Assembly: GCA_964474655.1 (NCBI GenBank)
Contig: CAYYTU010000009.1
Location: forward strand, 12,951 to 76,950
Length of the DNA stretch: 64,000 nt
Direction: 5' to 3'
From: CAYYTU01 sp964474655
GTDB lineage: Bacteria > Chloroflexota > Anaerolineae > B4-G1
The notes below the pieces were generated by a model, which made no database searches, was not told the DNA's origin, and saw only the letters and a program-made list of their open reading frames with translations. The position numbers and the translations under genes are program-made. Below are positions 51,224 through 60,665 of the stretch, in pieces; position 1 is the stretch's first letter; each line of letters starts with the position of its first letter.

Positions 51224-53659
51224 TTAGGCTGCCTCGGTCTGGACGCTTGCGATGATCGCCTGTCCTAGCGCCAGCCCGCCGTCGTTTGGCGGCACCAGAC
51301 GATGTGTGTAGACGGTGAACCCCGCCTCCTCTAGCAGTGACACCACCTGTCCCAAAAGCGTCACGTTCTGGAAGACGCCGCCGGAAAGCGCCACCTCGTT
51401 CAGCCCCGTCTCCTCCCGAATCTCTCGGCAGATGTCGCGGATCATCCGCGCCATCCCGGTGTGGAACCGGGCGGCGATGACGTCGGGCGCGACGCCGGCC
51501 CGCACGTCGGCGACGACAGCCCGGATGACCGGGGCCGGATCGATCTGTGTGATGGGTGAAGCGTGCGGCGCGTCGCCCGATGCGCGAGAGACGTACTCGA
51601 ACGTGTAGGCATCGGTCGCGTCGCCCCGCACCAAATCCTCCAGCTCAATGGCGGCCTGCGCCTCGTAGTTGATCTGCTGACGCACGCCCGCCAGCGCGGA
51701 GACGGCGTCGAAGAGCCGCCCGCTGCTGGAGGTAGGCACGGTGTTCACGCGCTTCTCCAGCTGTTGGGCCAGGACCTTCCGCTCGCTCACGGGGGCAGCC
51801 GCCACCGGCGGGAGATCGTCTTCCCAGGGCACGCCCGCGGTCCACAGGTAGGCCAGCGCGACGCGGTAGGGCCGACGGATGGCAGCGTCGCCGCCCGGCA
51901 GCGGTACGTATTGGAGGTGCGCCGCCCGCCGGAAGGAAGCGTAATCCATCACCAGGAACTCACCGCCCCAGATGGCGCCGTCGGTTCCGTAGCCGGTACC
52001 GTCGAACGCCACGCCGATCACGGGCCGCTCGCCGGTCAGGTCGTGCTCCGCCATACAGGAGGCCACCTGGGCGTGGTGGTGCTGAACTTCAATCAGCTCC
52101 AAGTCAGAGGTTTCAGGTTGCAGGTTGAGCACCGAAGATTGATCCTTCGATCCGCCAGCCCCTGAAACCAAGTCCTGCGCGTAGCGGCTCGATAAATACC
52201 CGGGGTGCATATCGCAGGCTACAATCTCCGGCTCGATGCGGAACGTTCGCGCCAGCTGCTCCACCATCTGCGCGAAGAAGCGGAGCGTCTCGTAGTTCTC
52301 CATATCGCCGATGTGCTGGCTGAGGAAGGCGTACCGCTCTCGTGTGAGGCAGAAGGTATTCTTCAGCTCGCCGCCGACGGCCAGGGTCTGCTTCACCGGG
52401 AAGGGCAGATGGACCGGATAGGGCGCGTAGCCCCGCGAGCGACGCACCGGCAACTCCGCCCCTCGGAAGACCCGAGTCACGCTGTCGTCGCAACGGGCGT
52501 GGATCTCGCGGTCGTGGAGCAGGAAGGAGTCCGCCAGCGGGGCCAGGCGCTCTCGGGCCTCCTTGTTGCTCATCGCGATCGGCTCCTCGGTGTAGTTGCC
52601 CGAGGTCATCACCAGCGCGGGCGGAAAATCGTCGGCGGGCTCCAGCAACAGGTGATGGAGCGGCGTGTACGGCAGCATCACGCCCAGGTAGCGGTTGCCG
52701 GGCGCGACCGATGGGGCGATGATGCTTGGGGAGCGCTCGCGCAGGAGGACGATGGGCCGCTCGCGCGAGGTGAGCAGCTCGCGCTCGGCTTGATCGACGT
52801 GGCAGAACTGCTCCGCGGTCGCCAGATCCGGCGCCATCAGCGCGAACGGCTTGTCGACGCGGCCCTTGCGCTCTCGCAGCCGCTCGACTGCCTGGGCGTC
52901 GGTGGCGTCGCAGGCCAGGTGGAAGCCGCCCAGCCCCTTGATCGCGACGATAGCGCCCTGGCGCAGCAGCACCCTCGTCGCCTTTATGTGCGGCTGAGAC
53001 GTCCTTCCAGGGTCGGCGTCCGAGGTTTCAGGGGAGGCCTGGAACCTGGAGCCTGGAACCTCCAACCAGACCCGGGGACCGCAGACGGGGCAGGCGTTGG
53101 GCTGGGCGTGGAAGCGCCGGTCCGTCGGATCGTCGTACTCGGCCTGGCAAGCGGGACACATCTTGAACGGGGCCATCGTCGTCTGGGGGCGGTCGTAGGG
53201 GATGTCCTGGATGATGGTGAAGCGCGGACCGCAGTTGGTGCAATTGATGAACGGATACCGGTAGCGCCGATCGTCGGGGTCGAACAGCTCGCGCAGGCAG
53301 TCATCGCAGGTGGCGATGTCCGGCGAGATGGGCTGGAACTCGCCGGGCTTGGCTTCTGAGTGGCGGATGGCGAAGGCGCCGGGCGTCGGCAGCTCCACGT
53401 CGGCGGCGTCGATGGCCTCCACGGTGACGTCCTCAATGCGGGCCAGCGGCGGCGCCTCCGAGCGCAACTGCTCGGCGAACGTCGCCAGCACGTCCGGCTG
53501 CCCGATGGCCTCGATCTCCACACCGGAAGAGCTGTTGAGCACCCAGCCGCTGAGCCCCAGCTCGGCGGCCAAATTATAGACGAAGGGGCGGAATCCCACC
53601 CCTTGTACGACGCCCGTGATGTGAATGTAGCGAGCAGAATGGTTGGTCGAATCAGCCAT
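51224..53659 (-). CDS. hypF: Carbamoyltransferase HypF (hydrogenase maturation)
   Basis: 811 residues from the ATG at 53659; a longer open frame upstream lacks a ribosome site. Domains in order: acylphosphatase (GVVQGVGFRPFVYNLA, ~10-95), two zinc fingers (CDDCLRELFD...CTNCGP; CPACQAEYDD...CPVCGP, ~110-190), a YrdC-like domain (IKGLGGFHLACDA, ~235-420) and a Kae1-like domain (VQHHHAQVASCMAEH, FDGTGYGTDGAIWGGEF, LSGGVFQN). It uses carbamoyl phosphate and ATP to load HypE. Two in-frame palindromic repeats lie in the linkers. Confidence 0.95.
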   Translation of the reverse strand: MADSTNHSARYIHITGVVQGVGFRPFVYNLAAELGLSGWVLNSSSGVEIEAIGQPDVLATFAEQLRSEAPPLARIEDVTVEAIDAADVELPTPGAFAIRHSEAKPGEFQPISPDIATCDDCLRELFDPDDRRYRYPFINCTNCGPRFTIIQDIPYDRPQTTMAPFKMCPACQAEYDDPTDRRFHAQPNACPVCGPRVWLEVPGSRFQASPETSDADPGRTSQPHIKATRVLLRQGAIVAIKGLGGFHLACDATDAQAVERLRERKGRVDKPFALMAPDLATAEQFCHVDQAERELLTSRERPIVLLRERSPSIIAPSVAPGNRYLGVMLPYTPLHHLLLEPADDFPPALVMTSGNYTEEPIAMSNKEARERLAPLADSFLLHDREIHARCDDSVTRVFRGAELPVRRSRGYAPYPVHLPFPVKQTLAVGGELKNTFCLTRERYAFLSQHIGDMENYETLRFFAQMVEQLARTFRIEPEIVACDMHPGYLSSRYAQDLVSGAGGSKDQSSVLNLQPETSDLELIEVQHHHAQVASCMAEHDLTGERPVIGVAFDGTGYGTDGAIWGGEFLVMDYASFRRAAHLQYVPLPGGDAAIRRPYRVALAYLWTAGVPWEDDLPPVAAAPVSERKVLAQQLEKRVNTVPTSSSGRLFDAVSALAGVRQQINYEAQAAIELEDLVRGDATDAYTFEYVSRASGDAPHASPITQIDPAPVIRAVVADVRAGVAPDVIAARFHTGMARMIRDICREIREETGLNEVALSGGVFQNVTLLGQVVSLLEEAGFTVYTHRLVPPNDGGLALGQAIIASVQTEAA
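52109..52169. repeat. R4 palindromic element inside hypF, copy 1
   Basis: GGTTTCAGG (52109-52117) and CCTGAAACC (52161-52169) are perfect 9-bp inverted ends of a 61-bp element that adds a low-complexity stretch (VSGAGGSKDQSSVLNLQPETSD) between the YrdC-like and Kae1-like parts without breaking the frame. Confidence 0.65.
53022..53062. repeat. R4 palindromic element inside hypF, copy 2
   Basis: GAGGTTTCAGG (53022-53032) and CCTGGAACCTC (53052-53062) form 11-bp inverted ends with one mismatch. The element encodes part of GSRFQASPETSDADPG after the second zinc finger. It shares the PETSD residues with copy 1, showing a common origin in the same reading frame. Confidence 0.6.
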
Positions 53660-53806
53660 AGGACAGGTTATTCTACCACGCGGCCTATCCACTGTCCAGC
53701 GTGGGGTGTCATAGATGCTGCAAGTGTACTTGGCGATTATAACACGCTGTCGAGCACGTGTCAATAACAAGATAAACGTCATAAATATCTGATTGACGAA
53801 GGAAGG

Positions 53807-53834
53807 TTGCAGGCGATAGCGATTGTGCTATACT
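53807..53834 (+). promoter_or_regulatory. Promoter of sufS-sufU
   Basis: TTGCAG (53807-53812), a 16-bp spacer and TATACT (53829-53834) lie 56 bp upstream of the sufS start. The GAGGT ribosome site precedes the ATG at 53890. Confidence 0.6.
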
Positions 53835-53889
53835 CACACGATAACAGTTGATGCACAACAACTAACTTCGCCTATTCACGGAGGTAGCT

Positions 53890-55125
53890 ATGACTTCCAC
53901 GACGACTATTGATCCTCTTGCTGTACGGACTGACTTCCCCATCCTGGAGCGAGAGGTGCACGGTCAGCCGCTGGCCTATCTGGACAATGCCGCCTCGACG
54001 CAGAAGCCGCGGGCCGTCATCGAGGCGCTGAGCACCTTCTACAGCCAGCGCTACGCCAACATCCACCGCGGCGTCCATACTCTGAGCGAGGAGGCGACCG
54101 ACGCCTACGAGCAAACCCGGGAGATGGTAGCGGCCTTCATCGACGCCCCAGACTCTCGTGGCGTTGTCTTCGTCCGCAACGCGACGGAGGGCATTAACCT
54201 GGTGGCCCAGACGTGGGGCCGGGAGCAGGTCGGGGCCGACGACCGCATCCTGATTACCGAGATGGAGCACCACAGCAACTTGCTGCCCTGGCAGCGCCTG
54301 GCGCGGGAGACCGGCGCCGAGCTGGCCTACGTCCCCGTGACCGCGGAGGGGCTGCTGGATCTGGACGCGTTCGACGCGCTACTGGAAGGCCCGGTCAGGC
54401 TCGTCGCCTTCACGCACCTCTCCAATGTGCTTGGGACCGTCAATCCGGCGCGAGAGATCATCGCGCGGGCCCACGCGGCCGGCGCGCGGGTGCTGGTCGA
54501 CGCCGCGCAGAGCGTGCCCCACATGCCGGTGGACGTGCAGGCGTTGGATTGTGACTTTCTGGCCTTCTCCGGCCACAAAATGTGCGGTCCAACGGGCATC
54601 GGCGTGCTCTACGGGCGTCCGGAGCTGCTGGAGGCGATGCCGCCGTTCCTGGTCGGCGGCGGGATGATCCAGCGGGTGGAGCGCACGGAGGCCAGCTGGA
54701 ACGACATCCCCGGCAAGTTCGAGGCGGGTACGCCGGCTATCGCCGAGGCGGTTGGTTTGGCAGCTGCGGTGGACTATTTATCGGCGGTGGGACTGGAGAA
54801 CGTCTGGGCCCACGAGCAGGAGCTGGTGGCTTACGCCCTGGAGCGCCTGGAGGAGGCATCGGGCATCCACATCGTCGGGCCGCCGGCCGATAAGCGCAGC
54901 GGCGTGGTGGCCTTCACCGTCGATGAGGTTCACCCTCACGACCTGGCGCAGGTACTTGATATGGAGGGCGTCGCTATTCGGGCCGGCTTCCATTGCGCTC
55001 AGCCGCTCCACGCCTGCTTCCAGCTCGGGCCCACAGCGCGGGCCAGCTTCTATCTCTATAACTCGCGTGAGGAGGTCGACCGGCTGGTGGCGGGAATCCA
55101 GAAAGCACAGCAGTATTTCGAGTAG
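53890..55125 (+). CDS. sufS: Cysteine desulfurase SufS
   Basis: 411 residues. N-terminus typical of SufS (VRTDFPILEREVHGQPLAYLDNAASTQKP). PLP Lys in FSGHKMCGPTGIGVLYG (~229) and the persulfide Cys in RAGFHCAQPLH (~370), with the RAGxHCA form of group II desulfurases. It moves sulfur from cysteine to SufU for Fe-S assembly. The sufU gene follows after 19 nt. Confidence 0.95.
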   Translation: MTSTTTIDPLAVRTDFPILEREVHGQPLAYLDNAASTQKPRAVIEALSTFYSQRYANIHRGVHTLSEEATDAYEQTREMVAAFIDAPDSRGVVFVRNATEGINLVAQTWGREQVGADDRILITEMEHHSNLLPWQRLARETGAELAYVPVTAEGLLDLDAFDALLEGPVRLVAFTHLSNVLGTVNPAREIIARAHAAGARVLVDAAQSVPHMPVDVQALDCDFLAFSGHKMCGPTGIGVLYGRPELLEAMPPFLVGGGMIQRVERTEASWNDIPGKFEAGTPAIAEAVGLAAAVDYLSAVGLENVWAHEQELVAYALERLEEASGIHIVGPPADKRSGVVAFTVDEVHPHDLAQVLDMEGVAIRAGFHCAQPLHACFQLGPTARASFYLYNSREEVDRLVAGIQKAQQYFE

Positions 55126-55144
55126 TAGCCAAGGAAGAGGATAG

Positions 55145-55513
55145 ATGGAAGACCTATACCGCGAACACATTCTTGATCACTACGGCAATCCGCGCAACAA
55201 GGGGAGGCTGGATAATCCGGACATCTCTTGTGAGCGCGATAACATCGTCTGCGGCGACGTGGTGCGGCTTGACCTCCGGTTGGAGGACGGACGCGTGAGC
55301 GAGGTGCGCTTCCAGGGCCAGGGTTGCATCATCAGTATGGCCGCGGCCTCGATGTTCACCGAGCTGATCCAGGGCAAGACGGTGGAGGAGCTCCAGGCCC
55401 TGGAAGAGGAGGATGTGCTGGAGATGATAAAGGTGGACCTGGGCGCCTCGCGGAGAAAGTGTGCTCTGCTGCCGCTGCGGGTGCTCAAAGAAGGTCTGGA
55501 TCGGCTGGAGTAG
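55145..55513 (+). CDS. sufU: Fe-S assembly scaffold/sulfur transfer protein SufU
   Basis: 122 residues, a little short for the family (~140-150) but complete. It starts MEDLYREHILDHYGNPRNKG. The three zinc/sulfur ligands are Cys in NIVCGDVV (~37), in GQGCIISMAAASMF (~60) and in SRRKCALLPL (~105), with the Asp of CGD also conserved. SufU takes the persulfide from SufS by zinc-ligand exchange. No sufBCD genes are in the window. Confidence 0.92.
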   Translation: MEDLYREHILDHYGNPRNKGRLDNPDISCERDNIVCGDVVRLDLRLEDGRVSEVRFQGQGCIISMAAASMFTELIQGKTVEELQALEEEDVLEMIKVDLGASRRKCALLPLRVLKEGLDRLE

Positions 55514-55933
55514 CGCCACTAAGTTCTAAACGCCGTCTGAAGCGAGTGGCGGACCAGACCCGGCTTGGCGTACCAGCACGACGCACCAGTGTTTGTTCGC
55601 AGGCTACCATATGGCTCATGTGGGAAACTGGGTGAAACGGTCAATTCGCCTGACCGCGAAGAAATTGCTACCCCCACATACCGAAATTGCAGTGGCTCAT
55701 CCGTATATGCAGGGTACACAAGAGTGGTCTAGCGTGATGCCGCAGAATTTCACCTAATTCCAAACCCTATATGAGCCACACTCTGATGAATCTGGCTATC
55801 ACCATCGGCGATACGCCAGTGAATCACCAGAAGTGATCAGTTCTTCGATGTAAAGAGCCGCAGGCCTCGATACTTGACGACTTCTTGACGTGACCCTCTG
55901 CGGGTACGTAGCGTTGTACGTAGGAGCAATCTG
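55514..55933. other. 420-bp intergenic region with an imperfect long inverted repeat
   Basis: No gene is seen. A segment with TGGCTCATGTGGG and GGGTGAAA (55610-55637) is repeated in inverted orientation at 55748-55780 (TTTCACCTAATT then TATGAGCCAC), about 170 bp end to end, and TGGCTCAT recurs between them. This may be an old transposable remnant. A promoter for comEC is not obvious. Confidence 0.4.
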
Positions 55934-58309
55934 ATGATTCTCGTATACCTGGCCGTAGCATGGCACGTCGGCATTGTGTTGGCGAAGGCTGTGCAGCCGC
56001 CGTGGCAGGTCGTGCTCTTGCTGGGCCTGGTGGCGCTCTTGGGGGCGTTGCTATGGCGCGATGACCGACGCGTCCGTCTGGGGGCGTGGTGTGCTCTGAC
56101 GTTGCTCGCTGGAGCGGGGCGCTTTTTGCTCGCCAGACCTCACTTCGACGCAAACTCCCTCTCAACTTATAACGATCAAGGCTGGGTGACGCTTGAGGGC
56201 GTGGTGGTGGATGAGCCTGACGTGCGCGAGACCTTCGTCAATTTGCGCGTACGCGCCGAGCAGCTGACGCTGCCTGACGGCGAACAGCGCGCGGTCGAGG
56301 GGCTGGCGCTGATCAAGGCGGGGCGTTACCCCGAGCGTCACTACGGCGATCGGGTGGCGGTTGAGGGCGTGTTGGAGACGCCGCCCGTCTTCGAGGCTTT
56401 CTCCTACCGCGACTATCTCGCCCGGCAAGGGATTCACGCTATGATCCGCTACGCTCGGGTCACGCTGTTGGGTGAGAATCAGGCCAACCCGCTGTTGCAT
56501 CAGATCTTCGCCTTCAAGCGTCGGGCCCAGGCGACCATCGCGACCATCTTTCCGGAGCCGCAGGCGTCACTGCTGACCGGCATTCTGTTGGGCGTCGAGA
56601 CCGGCATCCCCGAGGACCTGATGGAGGATTTCTCCGCCACCGGTACGACCCACATCATCGCCATCTCTGGCTTCAACATTACGATCATCGCCGGTGTCTT
56701 CGCTGGGTTGGCGCGGCAGCTGTTCGATCGACGACGCGCGATCTGGGTCGCGATCGCGGGCGTGGCGGTCTATACCATCTTCGTCGGTGGATCGGCAGCG
56801 GTGGTGCGTGCGGCGTTGATGGGCATCCTCTATTTGGTGGGCGAGTACCTGGGGCGGGCGACCTTCGCGCCCGTCTCGCTGGCGGCGGCCGGCATCGCGA
56901 TGACGGCCTGGAACCCTCATACATTGTGGGACGTGGGCTTCTTGCTCAGCTTCGCGGCCACAGCCGGGCTGGTGCTCTATACCGAGCCGCTGGAGCGTTT
57001 CTTCGAGCGCGCTCTGGCGCGGTTCACCTCCGCTCGACGGGCCCGTGCCATCGTGGGATTGATCAGTGAGGCGCTCGTCGTCACGATGGCGGCCCAGTTG
57101 ACGACCACGCCCATTATCCTCCACTACTTCGGGCGTCTTTCGCTGGTCACACTGCTGGCGAACTTCCTCATCCTGCCGGCCCAATCCTACTTGATGCTGA
57201 TGGGGGGCGTGGCCACCCTGGCGGGGCTCGTCTTCCAGCCGATTGGCCAGGTGATCGCGTGGGTGGATTGGGTCTTCTTGACTTACACGATTGAGGCTGT
57301 CCGAATGACGGCGCGGGTTCCTTTTGCCTCGGTGCCGGTGGCGATGGAGGGCTGGATGGTGATGGTCTATTACGGCTTGTTGGGCGGTGTGACGTGGTGG
57401 TTGGCGCAGTCGGAGGAGCGACGCGATGATCTGTGGGCCAGTGTCCGGGCCTGGTTCAGCTCGCGCCTGGAATCGAAGGTGGTGTTGGGCGCTGCGGCCA
57501 TCGTACTGATCCTGGCCTTCGCCGCCTGGCGGAGTCTGCCTGACGGGCGCTTGCACGTCGTATTTTTCGACGTGGGCCAGGGCGATGCCATCTTCGTCCA
57601 GACGCCGTCGGGGCGGCAGGTGTTGATCGACGGCGGGCCCGGCGAGAACGCGCTCCTTTCGCAGCTTGGGCGGCAGATGCCCTTCTGGGATCGCTCGCTG
57701 GATATGGTCATACTCACGCATCCGGACAGCGATCATATCACTGGGCTGGTGCCGGTGTTGGAGCGATATCGGGTGGAGGCGGTGGTCTTTCGGGAGATGG
57801 GATGTGAGAACGCGACCTGTAAGCGCTGGCGTCAGCTGATAGAGGCCGAAGGGGCCGCAGTCTATCGCGGCGAGGCTGGGCTGCGCATCGCGCTCGACGA
57901 GGGGCTGGAGATGGAGGTGCTCCATCCTGGGCCGGACTTGCCAGACTCAGAAGCCTTCAACGAGAACTCCGTCGTCGTGCGGCTGACCTATGGCGAGCTC
58001 TCCATATTGCTGACAGGCGATATTGAGGAGGCGGTGGAAAAAGAGCTGGTGCGCAGCGACGTGCCATTGGCGAGTACGGTGCTGAAGGCGGCCCATCACG
58101 GCAGCTGCAGCTCCACCACGCCTCCATTCCTGGAAGCGGTTCGTCCGGAGCTGGCCGTGATCAGCGTAGGGGCCGACAATAAGTTTGGCCATCCTTGTGA
58201 GGATGTCCTGGATCGGCTGGCAGATCTGCCGGTCTACCGCACCGATGAGCACGGGGCCGTCGAGCTCATCTCCGACGGCGTAAAGATGTGGGTCGAGACG
58301 GGGCGCTAA
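55934..58309 (+). CDS. comEC: DNA internalisation-related competence protein ComEC/Rec2
   Basis: 791 residues. Two to three N-terminal helices, a DUF4131-like OB region (~75-190), the Competence membrane domain (~195-500; GILLGVETGIPEDLMEDFSATGTTHIIAISGFNITI), and a C-terminal metallo-beta-lactamase domain (~530-790; FFDVGQGDAIFVQTPSGRQVLIDGGPG, LTHPDSDHITGL, LLTGDIEE, LKAAHHGS). It forms the inner-membrane channel for single-stranded DNA uptake. comF at 12.4 kb supports a natural competence system. Confidence 0.94.
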   Translation: MILVYLAVAWHVGIVLAKAVQPPWQVVLLLGLVALLGALLWRDDRRVRLGAWCALTLLAGAGRFLLARPHFDANSLSTYNDQGWVTLEGVVVDEPDVRETFVNLRVRAEQLTLPDGEQRAVEGLALIKAGRYPERHYGDRVAVEGVLETPPVFEAFSYRDYLARQGIHAMIRYARVTLLGENQANPLLHQIFAFKRRAQATIATIFPEPQASLLTGILLGVETGIPEDLMEDFSATGTTHIIAISGFNITIIAGVFAGLARQLFDRRRAIWVAIAGVAVYTIFVGGSAAVVRAALMGILYLVGEYLGRATFAPVSLAAAGIAMTAWNPHTLWDVGFLLSFAATAGLVLYTEPLERFFERALARFTSARRARAIVGLISEALVVTMAAQLTTTPIILHYFGRLSLVTLLANFLILPAQSYLMLMGGVATLAGLVFQPIGQVIAWVDWVFLTYTIEAVRMTARVPFASVPVAMEGWMVMVYYGLLGGVTWWLAQSEERRDDLWASVRAWFSSRLESKVVLGAAAIVLILAFAAWRSLPDGRLHVVFFDVGQGDAIFVQTPSGRQVLIDGGPGENALLSQLGRQMPFWDRSLDMVILTHPDSDHITGLVPVLERYRVEAVVFREMGCENATCKRWRQLIEAEGAAVYRGEAGLRIALDEGLEMEVLHPGPDLPDSEAFNENSVVVRLTYGELSILLTGDIEEAVEKELVRSDVPLASTVLKAAHHGSCSSTTPPFLEAVRPELAVISVGADNKFGHPCEDVLDRLADLPVYRTDEHGAVELISDGVKMWVETGR

Positions 58310-58516
58310 GTTGGTAGTACCAATATCCTATTTAAATTTATCAGTCTCTATGTTAAGGTTAAATGTTGAGAGTATGTGTAGTCGGGCCTCATCTGTCTCT
58401 CTCTGCTCATTATCTGTTCTGGGGATGAAACGACGAAACAGGGCAAGGCGGATGGGAGACACCACTTGGCTGCAGGGGGACGCAGTTGAGTAGACAGGGG
58501 GAAGCACACTGAGTTG

Positions 58517-59875
58517 ATGTCAGTAGCTGCAACTTCGGCTTCCACGACAGAAGAGCACCCCTCGTCTGTCAAAGTCGATATAGCCTACGCGCTCATATCG
58601 CTGTCCAGTACGACAATCTGGTCGGTGCTGAACGGCTGGATGCTCTACTTCTATCTGCCGCCAGAGGGCGCTGGTCAGGCGCTCGTGCCGGCCGCGCTTT
58701 ACAGTGGGGTCATCTTTACCATCCGTGCTGTCAACGCTGTGCTAGCCCCCCCCATCGGCTACCTCTCCGATCGCACCCGCACCCGATGGGGTCGTCGGCT
58801 GCCACTGATGTTCGTGTCCGCGTTGCCGATGCTGGTCTGCTTCGTTCTGCTCTGGACGCCTCCGTTGGAAAAGACCTCGGCTTGGAATCTGGTCTATCTG
58901 GCGCTGGTTTACTTGCTCTACAATCTGGCCTACTCCCTTAACCAGATACCTTACACCGCTTTGTTGCCGGAGATCGCACTGACCGAACATCATCGCGTGC
59001 GAATCTCGGCCTGGTCGTCGGGCGCTTTCCTGATTGGGATGATTTTGAGCGGCGTGGCCGGGCCGGTGATCGATCGCTTCGGCTACGTGGGGACGGCCCT
59101 GCTCTACGCCGGGGTGACGTTGCCGCTCTTCTACCTGCCTTTCCTGGTGCTGCGCGAGCGCCCAGAGCGCCACGTCGACGCCGCCGACCGGCTCGACTTC
59201 CGCGAGGGCATCACGTTGATGTTCCAGAACCGGGCGTTCCAGATTATGACCGCGACCGGGGTTTTCTACTGGAGCGTCACGACGTTCGTCCAGGCTGTGA
59301 TTCCATTCATCGTCACGGAGATATGTCAGCTCTCCAAGTCGGATACGCTCTATTTCTACCTTCCGGGGTTGCTGGCGTCGCTGGCCTGTTACCCTGTGAT
59401 CACGTGGCTGTCCGACCGGATCGGTAAGTGGAAGGTCTTCGCAGCCTCGTTGCTGGCCTCGGCGCTCGTGCTGCCCGGGCTGATGCTGATCGGCGAGTGG
59501 ATCCCGCTGCCGTTGAAGACCCAGGGCCTGATCTGGATCACGCTGCAGGCCATCGCCATGTCCGGCGTGACGATGTTGCCGCCGGCCTTCGGCGCCGAGA
59601 TCACCGACTACGACGAGGAGCTGACCGGGCGGCGCCGCGAGGGCACTTATTACGCCACCTGGGGCTTTCTCGACCAGGTCATCAACGGCGCGGCGACGGC
59701 CATCGTGCCCCTGATCCTGCTGCTGGGGCGCAGCCAGGCCGATCCGCGCGGGCCGCTCGGCGTGCGCGTCATCGGCTTGCTGGGGGGCGTGATGATGTTC
59801 GTCGCATTCCTGATTTTCCTCAACTACCCGCTTCGTGGACGTTCGTTTGCCGAGGGAGGCTATGATGGCGACTGA
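58517..59875 (+). CDS. MFS transporter of the GPH (sugar:cation symporter) type
   Basis: 452 residues with twelve predicted membrane segments. The cytoplasmic motif YLSDRTRTRWGRRLPLMFVS (~80) is the hallmark of the glycoside-pentoside-hexuronide family, and PYTALLPEIALTEHHRVRISAWSS (~145) is also typical. The ATG at 58517 is chosen; no strong ribosome site is near. Substrate likely a glycoside or related solute. The last bases overlap the next gene. Confidence 0.87.
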   Translation: MSVAATSASTTEEHPSSVKVDIAYALISLSSTTIWSVLNGWMLYFYLPPEGAGQALVPAALYSGVIFTIRAVNAVLAPPIGYLSDRTRTRWGRRLPLMFVSALPMLVCFVLLWTPPLEKTSAWNLVYLALVYLLYNLAYSLNQIPYTALLPEIALTEHHRVRISAWSSGAFLIGMILSGVAGPVIDRFGYVGTALLYAGVTLPLFYLPFLVLRERPERHVDAADRLDFREGITLMFQNRAFQIMTATGVFYWSVTTFVQAVIPFIVTEICQLSKSDTLYFYLPGLLASLACYPVITWLSDRIGKWKVFAASLLASALVLPGLMLIGEWIPLPLKTQGLIWITLQAIAMSGVTMLPPAFGAEITDYDEELTGRRREGTYYATWGFLDQVINGAATAIVPLILLLGRSQADPRGPLGVRVIGLLGGVMMFVAFLIFLNYPLRGRSFAEGGYDGD

Positions 59876-60665
59876 GCAGCAGCGGATCTTCGAGCTGGAG
59901 TGGGCGAACTACGCCGCCACCCGCGAGATGGCCCGGGTCACGCCCGGGCTGGAGCTGGTGTTCCGCGACGACGTCACCATCACCAGCAGCACCGCCTTCC
60001 CGGTACCGGATACTAACCACGCCTGCCTCCTGCGCACCACGCCCCAGCAGGCCGATCGTCTGATCACCGAGGTGATCGGTTACTTCCAGACCCGGGAACT
60101 GCCCACCACGATCTATCTCTCGCCCGTCTGCTCGCCCGCCGATCTCCCGGAGCGGTTGATCACGAGCGGCTTCGTCGAGCAGCAGGAGCAGGAGGCGTGG
60201 ATGTCGCTGGAGGATTTGCCCGATTACGACATTCCCGAGCTGCTGCCACAGATTCCGGTGCGAACGATCACGCCTGACGAAGCGCTGACCTTCGCCGAGG
60301 TCTTTATGACGGCGTTCGGCATGCCGGTCGATTTCGCGCCGGCGATGGCGCAGCTGCTGGAGCCGTCGATTGGCCTGGAGGGTGTCTACCACTACCTGGC
60401 CTTCAGCGACGGGCGCCCAATCGGGACTTGTTCCCTGATCTGCTACGAGCGATTCGGCATCGTGGGCAGCGCCGGGGTGGTGCAGGCCCGCCGGGGTAAG
60501 GGTGCCGCCACCAACCTGGTGGCACAGGCCGCGCGGGAGGCGCTGGATCACGGCGTCCAGACGCTGATGCTCCAGACGACGGCGGGCACTCTGCTTGAGC
60601 GGTTCCTGCGCATCAAGGGGTTCCGCCGGGCGTTCACGCGGACGTGCTACGTGCTAGAGCCATGA
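59862..60665 (+). CDS. GNAT family N-acetyltransferase
   Basis: 267 residues starting behind GAGGGAGG inside the end of the MFS gene. The C-terminal half has the acetyl-CoA loop (VGSAGVVQARRGKGAATNLVAQAAREAL, with RRGKGA as the Q/RxxGxG/A motif) and a following TLMLQTTAGTLLERFLRIKGF. The N-terminal half resembles a duplicated, degenerate acetyltransferase domain. The acceptor is unknown. Confidence 0.8.
   Translation: MMATEQQRIFELEWANYAATREMARVTPGLELVFRDDVTITSSTAFPVPDTNHACLLRTTPQQADRLITEVIGYFQTRELPTTIYLSPVCSPADLPERLITSGFVEQQEQEAWMSLEDLPDYDIPELLPQIPVRTITPDEALTFAEVFMTAFGMPVDFAPAMAQLLEPSIGLEGVYHYLAFSDGRPIGTCSLICYERFGIVGSAGVVQARRGKGAATNLVAQAAREALDHGVQTLMLQTTAGTLLERFLRIKGFRRAFTRTCYVLEP

Noticed and set aside
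52205..53359. 384-codon plus-strand ORF opposite hypF
   Set aside because: Antisense shadow; hypF has all expected motifs across the region.
58310..58322. Palindrome TTGGTAGTACCAA right after comEC
   Set aside because: Short, AT-rich and without a T tract; not a convincing terminator or operator.
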